Positions 1 to 10,865 of a stretch of DNA of 64,000 nt are shown here, one piece after another. The stretch lies in contig JBITNC010000001.1 of the NCBI GenBank assembly GCA_050084985.1, forward strand, positions 131,006,001-131,070,000. The letters run 5' to 3'. This DNA is from Nageia nagi (Eukaryota > Pinophyta). Below the pieces are notes generated by a model, which was given only the letters and a program-made list of their open reading frames with translations, had not been told where the DNA came from and did no database searches. The number at the start of each line of letters is the position of its first letter. Position 1 is the stretch's first letter. Both the position numbers and the translations under genes were made by a program.

Positions 1-177
1 TTATAGGTTGCCAACAAAGAAATCAAGGTCCTCTATGAGCAGCTTCACCAGGCCGAGCGATAGATCGGCGAGGAGAAGGCACGCGTAGAGAAGTACAGGG
101 CACGGTGCAGGGGTGGCACATCTAGCAGGGCTACAAGCTCTAGTGTAGGGGGAGGGGGGTCTAGTAGGAGATTCTAA
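1..177 (+). pseudogene. Last exon (coiled-coil tail) of antisense PMD-type gene of element A
   Basis: The sequence matches the last exon of the PMD gene in element B at roughly 90% nucleotide identity by eye and ends at the equivalent stop (TAA 175-177). It encodes the end of a charged coiled coil and a Gly/Ser/Arg-rich tail. Two codons that are CAG in B are TAG here (4-6 and 61-63), so this copy cannot make the full C-terminus. Both changes are C-to-T in a CAG (CHG) context, as expected from deamination of methylated cytosine. The rest of the gene lies left of the window. Confidence 0.8.
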
Positions 178-561
178 ATCATTCTATGTAATCTCATCCA
201 GTTTGCATTGTAAACAAAAACATTTTGATCATGATATAAAGAAAACACAAACTTTTGGTACCTGCTTTGTTCTTTGTACATGTACTTGTGATGCATGAAT
301 TTGATGTTCCGTGATCCTTGAGAATGAACGCCAATAATACGACCTGAAATTCTGACCTTTCATGTTGCGAACGTACTTGAAATCTTTTGCTTTCCCTATT
401 TTTCCACTGAAATAGGACCACCGACGGTCCTATTATCACGAAATGCAACGATGACACTCTTGTTATGGCGTTATGAAGCCTCCTAATCTCTTGACCATGA
501 CGTTCGTTAGTGATCTGAACCGTCTGCTAGCTCCTCTTTTTTTTTTTATATATATATTGAT
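178..561. other. Spacer between antisense-gene 3' end and gag 3' end, element A
   Basis: This non-coding spacer is shared with element B (14387-14787). It holds the convergent 3' ends of the two opposed genes, a T-run followed by a TA microsatellite (about 539-559), and one copy of the element's GC-rich near-palindrome GGACCACCGACGGTCC at 415-430. Small ORFs here are not conserved in B and are not credible genes. Confidence 0.6.
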
Positions 562-2706
562 CTACCAAATAATACCTCCAGAGGGCCTAGAGCTCCCACT
601 GGTGCTAGCCTCTGACTGTCTTTCTGATATCGTGATACCTTTTGTCATGTGCCCCTGGGCAAATAGTATTCCGGTGTTATGCTGTGGCATAGGGTTCTTA
701 TATATCCCCAACTTCTCATTATCTGTGTGTACTGGAGCCTTCTTCTTTTCTTCCAGCTTAGTGAATGATATAGCCTTCTTATCCACTAAATCCTGAATAA
801 TATCTCTAAATTTTTGACATTCACACGTTAAATGGCCATGTCCCCTGTGATATCTACAAAACTCTCCTGTAGTTCTCATGTTTCTTTGATTTATTGGTGG
901 TAACTGGATCAAACCTCTTTGCATCAATGATTGCAACAACTTATCATGATCTTCAGTAACTTTAGCATATACTCTAGGGGTCCTTTGTTTTGTGAGTTCT
1001 TGCGACTCTTTATTTGCCACAACTGTGGCTATCACTTTGGCGGGTACTGGTTTTTCATCTTTCTTATGCCCCCATAAACCAATTTTCATCAAGTGTCTCT
1101 CTTTTTGAATCATGGATGAGATCATTTCTGCCAGGGGTTGTTCTAGATAATTGAAAAATTTGAGTAGTACCTCATCTCTTAATGACTTTATCAACATTTG
1201 TTTCAACTCTTTTTCACTTAGCACTATGTATGTAGCCACTTTTTTCCAAGCTGCTACAAACTCTTCAAATGATTGACTCTTCCCTTGTTTCATTCTTGCC
1301 AAATCCATGATGGTAGGTTTTTTCTTTATGCTGTACTGATATTGATCCAAGAATTCTTGTTTTAACTGTCTATAGCTGATAATACTTTGGTCCTTTAAGT
1401 CATAAAACCATTCTAAAGCTTCTTCCCCTAAACTGAGCTGAAATAACCTGGCTAACATATCTTCATCTTGAAGATGTCTACATGCTGCCTCTTCGAAAAT
1501 TGTGATGTGCATCCTTGGATCACTTATACCATCGTACTTGCTGAACTTGATATTTTTTCCTTCCCATTTTTTTCTTCTGATTCTTGTGCAAAGAGGATGA
1601 TTTTCTGCTAGATATGTATTTACCTTTTCATCATGTAATAATGTTAACTTTTTGAGTTACTCGGCCATTGCTTGAAGCTGAGCCATTCTTAGTTTTGTTA
1701 TTTGTTTTTGCCTTTATTTTTCTGTGTCATCCTGATCCGACTTCTCTTCTGGGGTTTTATACCCTCCTGTCTCTTCTTCTTTCTCATAATCTGATGCTCC
1801 TGGGGCAAATCTTAAACTCTGTTCCCTCCATTCCTGTACTAGCTGTATTTCTAGTTCTCTTATGATGATCTCCTTTGTGCATGATTGCGATTTCTGATAA
1901 GACCCTGTGTTGATAACCTTTCTTACCTCTGCTTCTTTGATCTCCTTCTCTCGATCTGACCAATAGGGATAAGCATCAACCAATCTCTGTGCTATAGAGT
2001 CCATTTCAAGTTCTGTCTCTAACTCATCATCTAATTCTTCATCAAAATGTATCACTTCATCTTCATCTGAATATTCATAATTCATTTCTTCCTGCATTAT
2101 TGCTTCATGATTTCTAACACATTCAACAAGAGTTAGAGGTAACATAGACTCACACATATTTGTTTTAATATCCCTAGGAGTGACAACCTGTTGATTAAAG
2201 CACGGCACATGATCTTCTATAATAGTCATAGTTGGTTTGATAAAAGATGCTCTAATGATTGATGTGAGATTGTTTGTAGTTTTAAATTTCCTTAAATAGT
2301 GAAAAGAATATGCCGTACTAATGTCTGTAGCAAATTTGTAGAACATTCCAAAATCTTTCATAAATTGTTGCACTAACCTAAGTTTTTCCTCGGTTAGGTT
2401 CTAGCTATTGAATCTATTAGGTCGGTATAGGGTTATTGACAACTCCTTTTCAAACATTTGATTAATATTCTCTAGGGTTTCGCCATCGGAACTATCATTG
2501 TCTTCGAAATCACCATGATAGGATTCCTCATCCGGAAGTTTATCTTTAATAATCCAAGGAACACTTTCCTTATTTAATCTAGCACTTTTTCTAGTTGGCT
2601 CTGTTCCTTTCCATGTTTTTCTTTTCCTCTTAGGTGATGATTGAACTAATGAAGAATAATCTGAAAATTCATCTATATCTTTGTGCATTTTTAAATTAGA
2701 AAGCAT
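562..2706 (-). pseudogene. gag of element A (long N-terminal extension, nonsense-broken)
   Basis: One continuous frame of about 714 codons runs from an ATG at 2706, 22 bases inside the LTR, to a stop at 562, broken only by in-frame stops at 2403-2401 (TAG), 1716-1714 (TAA) and 1659-1657 (TAA). The C-terminal 330 residues contain the Retrotrans_gag capsid region (ALEWFYDL, then FLDQYQYSIKKK) and one zinc-knuckle-like CRYHRGHGHLTCEC. The CxYHxxxGHxxxxC spacing is typical of Tat/Athila-type Gypsy gag. The first 330 residues are acidic and lysine-rich and I do not recognise them. The end, RPSGGIIW, is identical to the end of element B gag although the rest of the two proteins is only distantly similar. 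It closely resembles element C gag near YKNPMPQH (C: YQNPLPQH). No frameshift is needed. Confidence 0.8.
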
Positions 2707-2710
2707 GTTT

Positions 2711-2728
2711 CACGTCGGGTTCACCAAA
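2711..2728 (-). other. Primer-binding site, element A
   Basis: Directly inside the LTR the minus strand reads TTTGGTGAACCCGACGTG. It is identical in element B, although the gag sequences that follow differ. Its position and the TGG start fit a tRNA-complementary PBS. I could not identify the tRNA; it is not the usual initiator-Met sequence TGGTATCAGAGC. Confidence 0.7.
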
Positions 2729-3582
2729 TGTTTACAAATAAAATTGAGCGTGCAAATAAATAAATAGGCAAATATCTACAAACTCAATATTATCTGTATT
2801 TAAGCTACGGATAGCGATTTATTCTAGATAATAATAAACAACATAACCAATTTAGAAGTTACTTGTACCTACCAAGACTGTGATTTATGTACTTACCTCA
2901 CGGAATGTACCTGACAACGAAAGATGTAGATATTGGCGATGTACTGATGATGAGCTGCCCTTCCAAAAGCATCGTGACCTGTGAATATGCAACAAGAGGA
3001 CCGCAGGTGGTCCATTTCAATGATATAAGAGTGCCTGCGGTGTTCTTCCGTTCAAAAAGGAGCACCGGCGGCCTTCATTTGATGATTCTTGACCTCTCGA
3101 TCAAGTCCAACACTTCGATATGGATGTCTCAGATAGCAGTGTAATATCAGAATAGATCGTGAATGTCAAGATAGCTCACGAGAGGAAGCACACAAACCAC
3201 AGCCTTGTAGGCGGTACCAAGAGATACCTTAAGGGGTAGCCACTTACAAGACCATACGCGGGATCATGTGTATCCTTGTTATTGTGGACTTATTATTAGA
3301 TCCCTTATTTATATAGATAATAGATAATATCACCCATAGGTTGGCGTGCATCTACATAAATAAGGTTAATTTACAATATTCAAGATAAACATACCAATAA
3401 ACAAGATAATCCATGCAATATTCGAGATAATCCATGCAATAATCAAGATAATCATTATAGAATTCATATTCAAGACAAACATTGACATTATCACTTTAAT
3501 ACATTCAAGACATATATTTAAGCCAAGCATATTTCATTGATTTATTGATTTAAAAGCATAAATTCATTTTTATGTGTTAACA
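2729..3582 (-). repeat. 5' LTR of element A
   Basis: The 854-bp repeat starts TGTTTACA and ends TGTTAACA on the plus strand and is roughly 85-90% identical by eye to the two 833-bp LTRs of element B. On the minus strand it carries a TATA-like ATATAAATAAGGG near 3302-3315. It contains the 16-bp near-palindrome GGACCGCAGGTGGTCC at 2998-3013. An 85-codon plus-strand ORF at 2887-3144 is antisense to the element and probably not a gene. Confidence 0.9.
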
Positions 3583-6500
3583 AACTTGTGTTAAAACATC
3601 TCAAAGCCAGCATCAAACCAACACAAATAAAGCATATCACTATGCAAAACTCATAATCACATATATTAATTCAAATTGAATCTTATTAGGATCCTCAATA
3701 CTTCTTTTTTATTGTGTTCCAATTTTGAATTTTGTAGTGGAAAATGTCTTATTCCAAATTTATTTTTGGTCTTTTAGAACTAGCCACCTATTAGCCCAAG
3801 TCTCTCACGTGAGTTCATTTATAATATCTTCTTAGGATTTGGCTATGTAAAAGGTTAGGATTTCTTCCAAAATTTCATCCTTTAATATAATTGAAAAAAT
3901 AAGAATAAAGAATAAAATAGTCTCCCTTTCTAAATTTAAAACCCTTCTTCAAATTTAAAAATAATAAACAATAAAAATAATCTCTTTTTTACCTCTATTT
4001 TTTTTTTCAAATTTAAAAAGTATAAATAATAAAAATAAGGAAAATTGAAAAAATCTTTAAATCAAATCCTATGAGTTTTAAATAATATTTTAAAGATACA
4101 AAGATCAAGGGTAATAAATCTATTGAAAATTTATCTATTTTATCATACAAAAAATGGGGCACATGAAAATAGACTTATAAGAATATTTTACTTTAAATTG
4201 AATTGAAAGAATAATAAAAACATTCTTTAATTTTTATTATTATATATTCATACTAAATAAATCTCCAACCTTTTGAAAATCCTGTAATTGAAGAAGAGTC
4301 CTAGCTCTTTGCATAATCTCGACATCTTTTCCTTGCTTCAATTGCATTCTTACTATGTTCAACCTTAGGGCTTTATTTATAACTTTTATAAAAGGCTAAG
4401 GTTTGTATCTTTTTTAGATTTTCATCCATTTATATCTTTGTAATTTTTATTTAACATGAGCATTAAAATAAATCACAAAGTAAAAACTTTGTCTTTCTTA
4501 TTGATATAGGAAAAATTTCCAAATTCCAATATTTCTTTATTTCTATTTTGAAATTTTTACTAACATTTGTATCTAATTTAATCTTTACAATACATTTTAT
4601 ATTTAATTAATTAAGTAGAAGATATAATAAATAATATTTATTTTCTCTCTAGGTATTATATATTAAATAAATAAATACTTTGCCTAACCTTTTTTTTTGT
4701 CAGGACCAAAAAAAGTTCACTTGCTAAATTAATGGGGGGTTTTTATGTAGATACCCAAAACCTATAAATATAAATTTGAAACAATATCGATAACATCCTA
4801 CCACCTTTTATTTTATACAGCATATGATGTTCATTCAATAACTTACATAATATCCACAAAAATTGGATCTAATTCTATACATAACCTAATATTCTAGAGT
4901 GATTAAACTACCCCAATCGTAGCATAGAAATTCAAGGTATTATACAATAACCTAATTTCTTTGCTTGCTTTAGGATAAACCCTCTCCTAAAACTATCTAT
5001 TGTTGGTTGTTTTCCATTTGCAACTTCTTTATTTGTTTCTTTTTCTTGGATATCTCCTTCACTCGATTGTCCAACATCTAATATTTTTGAGATACTCCTT
5101 GTGATTCTATAGTTACCTCTAAGGTTTTGAGTTTTCTTAGAATCTAGTAGGTTTTCTAAAAGAACATTATGTTGTCTCTTTTTAAGATTTACCTATTTCT
5201 AACCATCATTTTGTGCTCTTTATTTTTAGCAATTTCTTTTACAAATATCCACTCAAAGATAGGCTCAATCCTATTAACATTGGGCACATCTTCTTGAAGA
5301 GGTATCAAATTTTCAATATTGGCTACCGTTTGTGATTCTTGGCTAGAAATGTTACTTGTTTCTTGCATTGGGTTTCATTTTGGGTTTTGATTCACTTCCT
5401 CTTTTACCTCACTTTCATATTCAAATTGGGTATTCTTATTTTCATCCTAAATTTCATTGTACTCTAAGATAATATTTGGGTTTTTCCCATCATTTGATGT
5501 TCTATTAGTGATCATAGTTTATTTTGGCCTCCATTATTTTCTTATATCTCCTACTATAGTAACATTATAGGGCACACTTTGATATTGTGTCCAAATTGGT
5601 CATAGGAAGAGCATAAATAGTTATTATTTTTATATTTGAGCTCTTAGATCTAGTCCTTGACCTCCAAATCCAAGGTGATTATATTTGGCAATTTTGTTCC
5701 AAATTTAACCTTGATGCAAAATCTAGTTGTAACCATTCTAGATCTTGCCTGAGTAATTTCATCAGCCTTAATGAATCTTATAAAAGAATTTATAATCCCT
5801 TTAAAACCTTTTAGATGCCAAAAGTTTAAGGGAATGTTTGGTAAAGTAACCCATATTGGAGTGAACATTAATTGCATATTATGGGGATTAAATCCTAGTT
5901 TCAATTTTTTTAAATATAATTTACCATTTCTAAATAACTAAAGAATTCTTAGGATATAATCTTGATCCTTTGCAAAATTAAATATGGATATCATATAATC
6001 ATATAATCATTTGATAAGGCTATGGTGTCAATGCTACCTTTAATCTTCTACTGGAGCTTTTCCCATATTTGAACTAGATCAATGTTTGGTATTACTCCAT
6101 GTAGTTTACCAAAAAGATTAAATTGAACTAATCTAAAATTTGGCTTATGATCTCCATAGTGATCCATAGTTTCAACTTTCTATTGACTGTAGTTTCTACT
6201 TCTAGTAGAGGATCAATGTCCTTTCCATCCTCCTTCATAAAAAAGCTATATTAAGAGTAGTCTAGAGTAGGAGTATTGGCTTTTGAACCCATCATTCCAC
6301 CATCCTACAAACCCAAGTTAGCTAGGTGGGGGAAAGTGAGAAATTTGAAAGCTCAAGTCATAGAAGTTATAGGGAGATGAAATATGTGGTAGGAAAATTG
6401 GTTATGGGTATTTTATCTACATATATCCATACTTATCTAACCTTATTTTACCATGGTAAGGGGGACTTTAATTTATTTCTTTTCATAATGTTATTTTTAT

Positions 6501-6819
6501 TAGAAATTCATAATTATTTTAATATACCTTCCTAGGTAAAATTCATTGGTTAAAGTAAAATAATTTTTTTCTTTTCACAAATATAAATAAGAGATAATAC
6601 ATCAAGCATTACAAAGCATCATACTTCTAAGAGGCTACCTTTCAGATAATTATCTCATCCACCTATGATTTTTACTTTTACTAGAGTTATTTGAGGTGTT
6701 CTCATATCATAATCAATCTTTTATATCACTCTCATGTTGTACTTTCTAATTTATCCTTAAGCATATTGAATTCATCCACTTGTACCTACACATCACAACT
6801 AATATCTTGATAGTAATAT
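3583..6819. other. AT-rich inter-element sequence
   Basis: This stretch lies between elements A and C. From 3583 to about 4900 it is strongly AT-rich, with homopolymer runs and no coding signal I can support. From about 4930 to 6296 it holds a decayed DUF4283/zinc-knuckle gene (separate entry). The last 500 bases before element C show nothing recognisable. Confidence 0.5.
4930..6296 (-). pseudogene. DUF4283 / zinc-knuckle protein remnant (LINE-ORF1-like)
   Basis: The minus-strand translation starts near 6296 (MMGSKANTPTLDYS) and is broken by several stops and at least one frameshift. The clearest piece, 5904-5650, has the DUF4283 signature: a Phe-Asn-Pro strand, then PIWVTLPNIPLNFWHLK, then IKADEITQARSRM. 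About 30 codons later comes CSSYDQFGHNIKVC, a CCHC knuckle in which the second Cys is Tyr. A charged tail with few stops (KKRQHNVLLENLLDSKK) continues to about 4930. In plants this domain pair occurs in ORF1 of LINE-type retrotransposons and in derived zinc-knuckle genes. No endonuclease or RT follows, so I cannot tell whether this is a truncated LINE or an old domesticated gene. Confidence 0.65.
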
Positions 6820-6824
6820 GTATG
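6820..6824. other. Left target-site duplication of element C (GTATG)
   Basis: GTATG directly left of the 5' LTR is repeated exactly at 33784-33788, directly right of the 3' LTR. Confidence 0.85.
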
Positions 6825-7658
6825 TGTAGACACCAAAAACTAACCTCTCTTTTGATAAATGAAAGATGAGGATAAAAATTTAAGCAAAGAACAAAGTTTG
6901 CTAAAAACCTATTAATCGCTAGTGATAAAGTATGATTATCAACAATCTATCACGATCACTAGTGCTTGATGAGGAATCACCAATGACCCTGCAAATAAAA
7001 AAAATCAAAAGAAAAATAGAAAAATTAGGGCACCCAAGGAAACAAACCTGTGGATTAAGGATGAAACATCTTTGATCATTTGCCTTCCCTAAGAAGATAA
7101 AACCTATGACAAGGTTGGATGAGATTTTTTATCTCATCCTTGCTTCCATAATGATAACTTTAACCACCTCAAAAAACCTATAAATAAAACCTCCCTCAAG
7201 GAGAAAATGGTCCAAGATTGAATGCAACCTTATTCTGCTAAACTACATCCAGAGTTTCAAGTATATTGCATTTACTATTTTATCTATTTACATATCATTT
7301 ATGTTTATCTATTTGGATTTCATAGTATAAGCAGCTATGTTTTGATATGTTGTTTACTTATGTATGTATAGGATTTATAGGAACAATAATTGATTTGGGA
7401 AAAGAAGAGCTAAGGAACCAACAAAAAAGAAGCAAATAACATTACTCTCTTCCATTTATAGGTTTCAAAACATTACTTGGAGCTTGCAAACAATGATGAA
7501 GGCCTCCAAGAGGCCCATGTCATTTATTATACTTAAGCCCTCCATGTGAGAAAAATATGTAATTAAAATTGAAATTTATACCAGAGATCAATAAAGAGCT
7601 TTGTTGGTTGTAACATCTCTTATTTTGTATGCTTATAAGGATGTTTTTTGGGTAAACA
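6825..7658 (+). repeat. 5' LTR of element C
   Basis: This 834-bp LTR runs from TGTAGACACC to GGGTAAACA. It has a TATA box TATAAATA at 7179-7186 and a polyadenylation signal AATAAA at 7590-7595, both on the plus strand and at the same relative places in the 3' LTR. They fix the transcriptional direction and agree with the gag-pol orientation. Confidence 0.88.
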
Positions 7659-7661
7659 TTT

Positions 7662-7678
7662 TAGCATTAGAAGGAGGG
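7662..7678 (+). other. Degenerate primer-binding site of element C
   Basis: TAGCATTAGAAGGAGGG begins three bases after the LTR and resembles the initiator-Met PBS TGGTATCAGAGCAGGG with several transitions. Position supports the call; identity is approximate. Confidence 0.5.
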
Positions 7679-7835
7679 CCCTTACATGCAAGATACATTG
7701 AAAACAAGGTGCAGGGGGTATTTATTATTGTTCATATTTCATTTTTATCTTCTATGTTAGTGGAATCATCACTAAATCTTGTACTATTTTATGTTTGCTC
7801 TTTTGTGTTTTTTGTCTATGTGATTGCTAACTATT

Positions 7836-7958
7836 GGTATTGAGTACCAATGATTTGAATTGGAATTCTAGCAATTTGTATTGGAATGCTAGTGATTTAT
7901 ATTGGAACACTAGTGATTTTTTTGAAATGCCAATGATTTATATTGGATTGCTAGTGAC
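7836..7958. repeat. 21-bp tandem repeat in element C leader
   Basis: About five degenerate units of 20-21 bp share the core GGAATGCTAGTGATTTATATT. The run sits in the 5' leader of C between PBS and gag. A 62-codon ORF over it is only a translation of the repeat. Confidence 0.7.
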
Positions 7959-8500
7959 TCTATGTGAGAGTGTGAAAACACAATCAACTCGAGATAGAAG
8001 GTATAAGTTTCAACTTTCATGAATATTGAAAGCATAATTTAGGCATTAAAAATGAAAAATGGGGAAGAACCCCTTGTTTGTGATTTCTTTTGCCTAGATT
8101 GCATGTAGGAAGGCTAGATGTATGATTAAGAAATATGCATTGTTCATTTGATTTATTTGAATAAATTATATGAATTGTTTATCTTTGGGGGTTTTGGGAA
8201 CGATAAAATAAATCACTTAATACTTTTCCTTACACCCACTAATGCTCTCCCTTTGCATCGAAAGGTGATCTTAAGTGATCAAAATGGGCGCAATAAGAAA
8301 GGAATAAATGCACCATTTTTTTCCTCTCTCATGTTTTATCACTAAAATTAGTAAAGAACTTTCATTAAATTATTTCTACACTTAAAGGGAGGAATTAACT
8401 CTCATTACAAAATGGAATGAATATAAGGTCAATTTATTAGGGTTAAGGTAAATTCAAACACATTAAATTGGTTAATTTAATAGGTGGGTATTTTTCCTTC

Positions 8501-8760
8501 CATTAATACTCTTCATGGTTTGTTTCATTACTCCAAAAGGGGGTTGAAGGATGGTAATTTGAAGAGGAGTTAAAGAACCTAATATAAAGAAAATTTTCTC
8601 ACATTAAAACTCTTCTTGTCTCTCTTACCACTCCAAAAGGAGGTCAAAGGATTGTGACTCGAAGAGGAGTTAAGGAACCTTATTAAGGTAATTTACTTTC
8701 ACTTAATAGCTTCTTCTATACCTTATTTTACCTCTTCAAAAGGAGGTCAAAGGTAAATAA
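8501..8760. repeat. 100-bp tandem repeat (about 2.6 units) in element C leader
   Basis: Units start at 8501, about 8602 and about 8702 and share CTCCAAAAGGAGGTCAAAGG and GAAGAGGAGTTAA. The rest of the leader (7959-8500, 8761-8996 and, beyond insertion B, 16934-17524) is AT-rich without a recognisable gene. Confidence 0.65.
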
Positions 8761-8996
8761 GAATAGTACAAAGTGGTAAATGAACTTAATTTAATTACAT
8801 CCACACTCAAAAGAAGTAAATGAATTTCATTAAACTTGGTTAAACAATCACACTAAAATGGTAATGAACCTCATGGTTAGATCAAGATTCATTAATTAAA
8901 ACATTATTTTCTTCACATTAAATGAAATATAATCAAAGGATGTGTATGTTGGGTTGGGTGTAGTTATCATGAGTTATTTCATTTTTTATATGCATG

Positions 8997-9001
8997 ATAC
9001 C
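8997..9001. other. Left target-site duplication of element B (ATACC)
   Basis: ATACC directly left of the LTR recurs exactly at 16929-16933. The pair shows that B inserted into the leader of element C. Confidence 0.92.
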
Positions 9002-9834
9002 TGTTTACAAATAAAAATTGAGAGTGCAAATAAATAACTAAGCAATTATCTACAAACTCAATATTATCTATATTCTAGCTACGGATAGCGATTTATTCTA
9101 GATAATCATAAACAACATAACCAATTCAGAAGTATGCTTGTACCAACCAAGACTGTGATTTGTGTACTTACCTCACGGAATGTACCTGACAATAGAAGAT
9201 GTAGATATTAGCGATGTACTGATGATGAGCTACCTTTCCAACAGCGTCGTGACCTGCAATGATGCCAAAAGAGGACCGCGGGCGGTCCGTTTCAATGGTA
9301 TAAGAGCACCGGCGGTGTTCTTCCGTTCACAAAGGAGCGCCGACGGCCTTATCTTGATAGCTTTGACCTCTCAGTTAGGTCCAGATCTTCAGTATAGATA
9401 TCTCTGATAGCAGTATAATATCAGAATTGATCGCAGATGTTAGGAGAGCTCGCGTAAGGAAGCACACAAACCACAGCCTTGTAGGCGGTACCAAGAGATA
9501 CCTTAGGGGGTAGCCACTTACAAGACCATACGCGGGATCATGTGTATCCTTGTTGTTGTGGACTTACTATTAGATCCCTTATTTATATAGATATAGGTAA
9601 TACCGCCCATAGGTCGGCGTGCATCCACATAAATAAGGTTAATTCACAAGATTCAAGATAAACATACCAATAAACAAGATAATCCATGCAATATTCAAGA
9701 TAAACCATGCAATATTCATATTCAAGCCAAACATTGATATTATCACTTTAATTCATTCAAGACATATAGTTAAGCCAAGCATATTTCATTAATTCATTGA
9801 TTTAAAAGCATAAAATCATTTTTATGTGTTAACA
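9002..9834 (-). repeat. 3' LTR of element B (left copy)
   Basis: This 833-bp LTR runs from TGTTTACA to TGTTAACA. The minus strand carries a TATA box TATAAATAAGGG at 9587-9576. It also holds the GC-rich palindrome GGACCGCGGGCGGTCC at 9273-9288 and two related partial motifs just after it. An 81-codon plus-strand ORF (9162-9407) is antisense to LTR transcription and probably non-coding. Confidence 0.93.
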
Positions 9835-9850
9835 GATGCCCCACTTTGGA
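9835..9850 (-). other. Polypurine tract of element B
   Basis: On the minus strand the LTR is immediately preceded by CCAAAGTGGGGCATC, a purine-rich block at the place where plus-strand DNA synthesis is primed. It is on the opposite side of the element from the PBS, as required. Confidence 0.7.
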
Positions 9851-10186
9851 TGTGAAATCGAAAGAAACATGAGGTGACCTGAGATTTTGCATTCAAAGTA
9901 AAAACACAACATCATAGCAAGCAATTTTGATAAGCAATGATAAACACTAACCATTTAAACAACATCATGATAAGCTTATAGGTTGAGAAAACTCCCTTTT
10001 GATATTACCTTGGGCATGCCTTGCCCCTTGCATTTTACTGTAGAAGGTGATAGCATGATATGTCTGATAATCTGATAATCTTGCTGCAATGCTGATGACC
10101 CAAGACAACATGCTTGACAACACACATAACAATGACGGGACAGACGACTTAACCACACGTGCCGGCCAGACGACAACTTGACAAGA

Positions 10187-10405
10187 CCAACTCACAAGAC
10201 AAGACATGATAACACACATGACCAACTCACAAGACAAGACATGATAACACACATGATCAACTCACAAGACAAAACATGATAACACACATGACCAACTCAC
10301 AAGACAAGACATGATAACACACATGATCAACTCACAAGACAATACATGATAACACACATGATCAACTCACCATACAAGACATGATAACACACATGATCAA
10401 CTCAA
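10187..10405. repeat. 35-bp tandem array, element B 3' UTR
   Basis: Six nearly identical units of 35 bp (core AACTCACAAGACAAGACATG followed by ATAACACACATGA) and a partial seventh. The 95-codon ORF across it is a translation of the repeat. Unit identity is very high, pointing to recent amplification. Confidence 0.93.
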
Positions 10406-10426
10406 GATAACCATAACCATACACAA

Positions 10427-10860
10427 GGGAGAGCTAAGTTCCGCACACTCGGCCTTCGCACCAAGAGGTGTACCGTAGTTGCACAAGAACCGAACTCCAC
10501 AAAACAATGATAAGCTGATGGGGAGAGCTAAGTTCCACACAATTGAGCCTTCGCACCAAGTTGCATAAGAACCAAACTCCGTAAAACAATGATAAGCTGA
10601 TGGGGAGAGCTAAGTTCCATACAACTGAGCCTTCACACTAGTTGCAGTCACATAAGAACCGAACTCCGCAAAACAATGATAAGCTGATGGGGAGAGCTAA
10701 GTTCCATACAACTGAGCCTTCACACTGGCTGCAGTCACATAAGAACCGAACTCCGCAAAACAATGATAAGCTGATAGGGAGAGCTAAGTTCCATACAACT
10801 GAGCCTTCGCACCAAGTTGCATAAGAACCGAACTCCGCAAAACAAGTGATAAACTGATGG
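10427..10860. repeat. 82-94-bp tandem array, element B 3' UTR
   Basis: Five units start at 10427, 10521, 10603, 10690 and 10777. They share GGGAGAGCTAAGTTCC, GAGCCTTCGCACC, AAGAACCGAACTCC and AATGATAAGCTGATGG. Spacing varies (94, 82, 87 and 87 bp) because short internal blocks are gained or lost. Confidence 0.92.
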
Positions 10861-10865
10861 AGCTG

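Larger units (their letters stand above)
1..3582 (-). mobile_element. Element A: partial non-autonomous Ty3/Gypsy (Tat-like) LTR retrotransposon
   Basis: This is the right-hand part of an element of the same family as element B and in the same orientation. Read on the minus strand it shows a 5' LTR (3582-2729), a PBS directly after it, a long gag frame (2706-562), a spacer, and the 3' end of an antisense gene (1-177, plus strand). The tail of the antisense gene and the spacer (1 to about 604) align closely with 14211-14830 of element B. The 3' LTR and the tandem-repeat region must lie left of the window, so the TSD cannot be tested. The 5 bases right of the LTR are AACTT. No protease, RT or integrase is visible, so it is probably non-autonomous like B. 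Confidence 0.85.

Noticed and set aside
2887-3144. ORF antisense to LTR, similar ORFs at 9162-9407 and 16256-16501 (MYLPHGMYLT...)
   Set aside because: It is repeated only because LTRs are repeated. The A copy diverges freely at the protein level, and there is no domain.
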